Assembly: GCA_002049785.1 (NCBI GenBank)
Contig: MUKB01000029.1
Coordinates: forward strand, 1 to 9,755
Origin: Caldifarciminota bacterium 4484_100
GTDB taxonomy: Bacteria > Hydrothermota > Tepidihabitantia > SM23-42
Direction: 5' to 3'
DNA length: 9,755 nt
Shown piece after piece: positions 7,173 through 9,755 of this stretch; position 1 is the first letter of the stretch, and every line of letters begins with the position of its first letter. The notes below the pieces were generated by a model. The model was not told where the DNA came from, ran no database searches, and was given only the letters and a program-made list of their open reading frames with translations. The translations under genes were made by a program, and so were the position numbers.

Positions 7173-7531
7173 TATTTCTTTACCAGCCGTTCGATAGACT
7201 CTAATACCCTTGATGGTTGAAATGGCTTGACCACATAATCGATTGCACCGGCCTGAACCGCTTCGAGGACGAGGGCCTGTTGTCCCATCGCAGAGACCAT
7301 CAGGATTTTTGCATCGGGATCGAATTTTTTTATTTCTTTGACTGCCTCAATTCCGCTCATATCAGGCATTATGATATCCATCGTAACAAGGTCTGGTTTC
7401 AATTCTTGATACCGTTCCACCGCTTCTTTACCGGTTGAGGCTTCACCACAGACAGTATGACCACCCTTCTCTAAAATATCACTGAGCATACGACGCATAA
7501 ACATTGCATCGTCAACGACCAATATCCTCAT
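7172..7531 (-). CDS. cheY: CheY-like single-domain response regulator
   Basis: This is a 119-residue receiver domain with no output domain. It has the acidic pair D7-D8 (ILVVDDAMFMRRML), the phospho-acceptor D52 in LVTMDIIMPDMSG, S80 in the ILMVSAMG strand (the Thr/Ser switch position) and the conserved K102 in YVVKPF. It should be phosphorylated by the adjacent CheA and dephosphorylated by CheC. Lacking a DNA-binding or enzymatic domain, it must signal by protein contact. No flagellar switch gene is visible, so its target may be a product of this operon or something elsewhere. It starts at an ATGA overlap with CheW, with GGAGG 4 bases upstream. Confidence 0.96.
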   Translation of the reverse strand: MRILVVDDAMFMRRMLSDILEKGGHTVCGEASTGKEAVERYQELKPDLVTMDIIMPDMSGIEAVKEIKKFDPDAKILMVSAMGQQALVLEAVQAGAIDYVVKPFQPSRVLESIERLVKK

Positions 7532-7953
7532 TTATCCTCCTTTGATAGGGTCCTCACCAGGTCCAAAATAAGAATGGGTTTTTCTCCAGTTTCACAAACC
7601 CCATAAAAAAATTGTTTTTCTTTTTTTGTCGAGAGGAATTCAGAACGCCGGTTGATCTCTTTTTCTTTAATTTTTTTTGTTCCGAATAATTCATCGACCT
7701 TTAAACCGGCCAGCCTTCCCTTCTCTTCAATTATCAGCAAGACATTTCCCTGTTCCTCTCCTTTAAGTCCCAACCTCTTTTTTAAGGAGACAACCGGAAT
7801 AATTTCACCCCGAACATTGACCAGACCCAGGAGAAAATTCGGGGTACCAGGAACCGCAACCGGTTCAGTCGATTCGGTTACCTCCCGAACCTTGTTTATG
7901 TCAATGCCAATATGCTCGTCACCGATTCTAAAAACAATAATGGTATCCATCAC
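7528..7953 (-). CDS. cheW: CheW adaptor protein
   Basis: CheW links chemoreceptors to the P5 domain of CheA. The 141-residue protein has the standard fold motifs: an opening IIVFRIGDEHIGIDINKVREV segment, PGTPNFLLGLVNVRGEIIPVVSL with the conserved N46-x-R48-G49, and a closing KPILILDLVRTL strand. The frame can start at GTG (7951-7953, a 4-base overlap with the upstream stop) or at the adjacent ATG (7948-7950, a 1-base overlap). Only a weak AGGA lies 13-16 bases upstream, so translation is probably coupled to the receptor-like gene before it. Its place directly after that gene implies that the coiled-coil/solute-binding protein is its receptor partner. Confidence 0.95.
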   Translation of the reverse strand: MMDTIIVFRIGDEHIGIDINKVREVTESTEPVAVPGTPNFLLGLVNVRGEIIPVVSLKKRLGLKGEEQGNVLLIIEEKGRLAGLKVDELFGTKKIKEKEINRRSEFLSTKKEKQFFYGVCETGEKPILILDLVRTLSKEDK

Positions 7954-9755
7954 TCGACCCAGAGATTCCTGAAGCGGATAATGCCGAAGGGGTCAACACG
8001 AAATCCCCCGATCTTCTTATTCACCGCATAGGAGTCGACACCATGAGAAATAAAGACCCAAGGTGCATCGTCAACGATTATTTCTTCCGCCTGTTGATAT
8101 AATCGTATTCGTTGTTTAACATTCGGTTCGGAACGGGCTTTTTCAATTATCTCATCGACCTTAGAGTTTTTATAGAATGATGTATTACCAGGGCTGCCAA
8201 AACTTCGGGAATGGAATAGGGGGAAGAGGAAGTTGTCCGGGTCACCATTGTCCGAAATCCAGCTCTTGGTGCACAGGAGGCTCTTTCCTTCATAACCCCT
8301 TTCCAAAAATTCCTTCCAGGGCATTGGATTCACGACAATCTTGATGCCGATCTTCTTAAAACAGTCCCTCAGGTATTGGGCACGATGTACCGAGGTTTTG
8401 CTGTCTCTAACATCGATTGCATATTCTTGGTCTAAGCCATTGGCGAATCCGGCTTCACGCATCAACTCCCGGGCGCGGTCCAGATTATATGAATATCCTT
8501 TAATTTCAGGATTATATGAACTCAATCCCGGTGGAAATACACCACGGGCAGGTACGGCCTGACCTTCTAAAATAACACGGCAATAATATTCTCTGTCTAA
8601 GGCATAGTTCAATGCCTGACGCACCCTCTTGTCCTTGAATGGTGTATCCGGTTGCACATTGATACCCAGGTATTGAGTTGAGAGGACCGGTCCAGAAACC
8701 AGCTCATCCTCAGAGAATTTTTTAATCATATCTGAGGTGATCTGCATTATATCTATCTTACCTTGGTGAAACAGCTCGACCGCTTCGTTATCATCTTCAA
8801 TGAACTTCACGATGATCTGGTCAATGGGTGGACGACCATCAAAGAAATCATTGAACACCTCGAGCACAATCTCCTTTCCCTTATTCCATTCAATAAATCG
8901 GTATGGTCCTGCGCCAACCGGCGCCTCAGGATTGAAATTATCCGGCGTGATATCGCAGACACCGCAGGCGAGGTTTGCAAGGAATGGTAGATAAGGATAT
9001 TCAAGTATAAATCGGATTCGATAATCATCAAGCACAATCATTTCATTAATATAATCGATAAAGTTTAAATTGGGCCCTTTTCTTACCCGTCTTATTGTAT
9101 CCATAACATTCTTGGCTGTCAAGGGCTGTCCATTATGAAATTTTACATTCTTTTTGAGGGTGAAATCCCATTGCCTTCCATCCTTGGATACGGTGAAGTT
9201 ATCTGCAATAGCAGGGATGAGGTTGTTTGCAGAATCGAAGGTCAAAAGGCCGGTGAAGATCTGTTCGATGACCTCATGACTTCGGGCATCGGTCTTTATT
9301 GCGGGGTCCAGGGTGATGGGCTCAATTGAATCACGAAATACTATGGTTTTATATTCCTTTTTTAGTATTGTGACATCCTTCTCATAGTGGTTGAGCATAT
9401 CGAGAATCTTTTCTGATGTTTGAGCGCTGGTATCTACTGCATTAAAATATTGGGGGAAATTTTTTTCAATCTTTCCGTATTCCTCCTTCAGATTGCGAAA
9501 TTGAGCACCAAGTTCATTACACTGTTCGATCATCTGTGATGTTGATTCAACCATCTCATTGGTTAGGGTATTAAGATTTTCCATCAATTTCTTGTTTTCA
9601 TTGAAGGAATCGACTGCCGAATTCAAGAAGCAGATACCCTGTTCTACATCGCTGATACTTCGCACAAGTAGGTCTGACAGCATCTGAAAATTTTTTAACA
9701 TTTCGTTTTTAAGTTCAATGATCTGGGAGACGAATTCAGAGGTCTTCTGGGAGAG
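7950..9755 (-). CDS. coiled-coil protein fused to a family-5 solute-binding domain; N-terminus outside window
   Basis: The frame stays open to the right edge: 18 more codons lie before the first visible Met at 9701, so the true start is outside the window. Numbering from that Met, residues 1 to about 115 are a heptad-like helical region rich in Glu, Asn, Ser and Leu (for example LNTLTNEMVESTSQMIEQ). It resembles the coiled coil of methyl-accepting chemotaxis proteins, but the conserved receptor tip is not in the visible part. Residues 118-583 are a complete SBP_bac_5 domain (oligopeptide/dipeptide/nickel binding): ITLDPAIKTDARSHEVIEQI, VKFHNGQPLTAKNV, GAGPYRF (263-269), DKRVRQALNYALDR (357-370) and GDPDNFLFPLF (486-496). 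No membrane segment separates the two, and no ABC permease or ATPase gene is adjacent. As first visible gene of the Che operon, overlapping cheW, it is the likely sensor. Ligand and cellular location are unknown. Confidence 0.88.
   Translation of the reverse strand, partial: LSQKTSEFVSQIIELKNEMLKNFQMLSDLLVRSISDVEQGICFLNSAVDSFNENKKLMENLNTLTNEMVESTSQMIEQCNELGAQFRNLKEEYGKIEKNFPQYFNAVDTSAQTSEKILDMLNHYEKDVTILKKEYKTIVFRDSIEPITLDPAIKTDARSHEVIEQIFTGLLTFDSANNLIPAIADNFTVSKDGRQWDFTLKKNVKFHNGQPLTAKNVMDTIRRVRKGPNLNFIDYINEMIVLDDYRIRFILEYPYLPFLANLACGVCDITPDNFNPEAPVGAGPYRFIEWNKGKEIVLEVFNDFFDGRPPIDQIIVKFIEDDNEAVELFHQGKIDIMQITSDMIKKFSEDELVSGPVLSTQYLGINVQPDTPFKDKRVRQALNYALDREYYCRVILEGQAVPARGVFPPGLSSYNPEIKGYSYNLDRARELMREAGFANGLDQEYAIDVRDSKTSVHRAQYLRDCFKKIGIKIVVNPMPWKEFLERGYEGKSLLCTKSWISDNGDPDNFLFPLFHSRSFGSPGNTSFYKNSKVDEIIEKARSEPNVKQRIRLYQQAEEIIVDDAPWVFISHGVDSYAVNKKIGGFRVDPFGIIRFRNLWVE

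Noticed and set aside
8807..9037. Minus-strand frame of 76 codons inside the solute-binding domain gene
   Set aside because: It is in another frame of a gene with clear family motifs and has no support of its own.
7950..9701. Ordinary ABC transporter substrate-binding lipoprotein starting at the Met at 9701
   Set aside because: The frame is open through the right edge, no signal peptide follows that Met, and more than 100 residues of coiled coil precede the binding domain.

Overview
The window holds one tightly packed leftward (minus-strand) operon of nine genes, with a gene-poor 477-base tail at the left edge. In transcription order (right to left) the genes are: a coiled-coil protein fused to a family-5 solute-binding domain, whose N-terminus lies beyond the right edge; CheW; CheY; CheA; CheC; a 795-residue TPR protein; a TPR protein with an acidic linker and a C-terminal roadblock/LC7 domain; a stand-alone roadblock/LC7 protein; and a protein-L-isoaspartate O-methyltransferase with a lipoprotein-type signal. 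Most junctions overlap by 1 or 4 bases, so the first eight genes look like one transcription and translation unit. The methyltransferase follows after a 35-base gap.

Functionally this is a chemosensory phosphorelay: an input protein, a CheW adaptor, a CheA kinase without a P2 domain, a CheY receiver and a CheC phosphatase with both active sites intact. No CheR, CheB, CheD or flagellar gene is visible. The input protein is not a textbook chemoreceptor. The visible part is a long coiled coil followed directly by an oligopeptide/nickel-type solute-binding domain, with no membrane segment between them. The downstream TPR and roadblock genes suggest an output or scaffold that involves a small Ras-like GTPase of the MglA type, which is not in the window. 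That link is inference.

The left tail (1-477) holds an imperfect palindromic repeat of about 80 bp made of two hairpins. It also holds a near-consensus sigma-70-type promoter pointing left (TTGACA, 16 bp, TATAAT), and an AT-rich open frame that runs off the left edge. Both of the last two suggest that another leftward gene begins at that edge.

Organism: a bacterium, given the lipobox, the Shine-Dalgarno sites and the sigma-70-like promoter, with moderate to low GC by eye. The abundance of TPR and roadblock proteins next to a Che cluster would fit an uncultured deep-branching lineage (FCB or WOR-3-like), but no marker gene here fixes the taxonomy.
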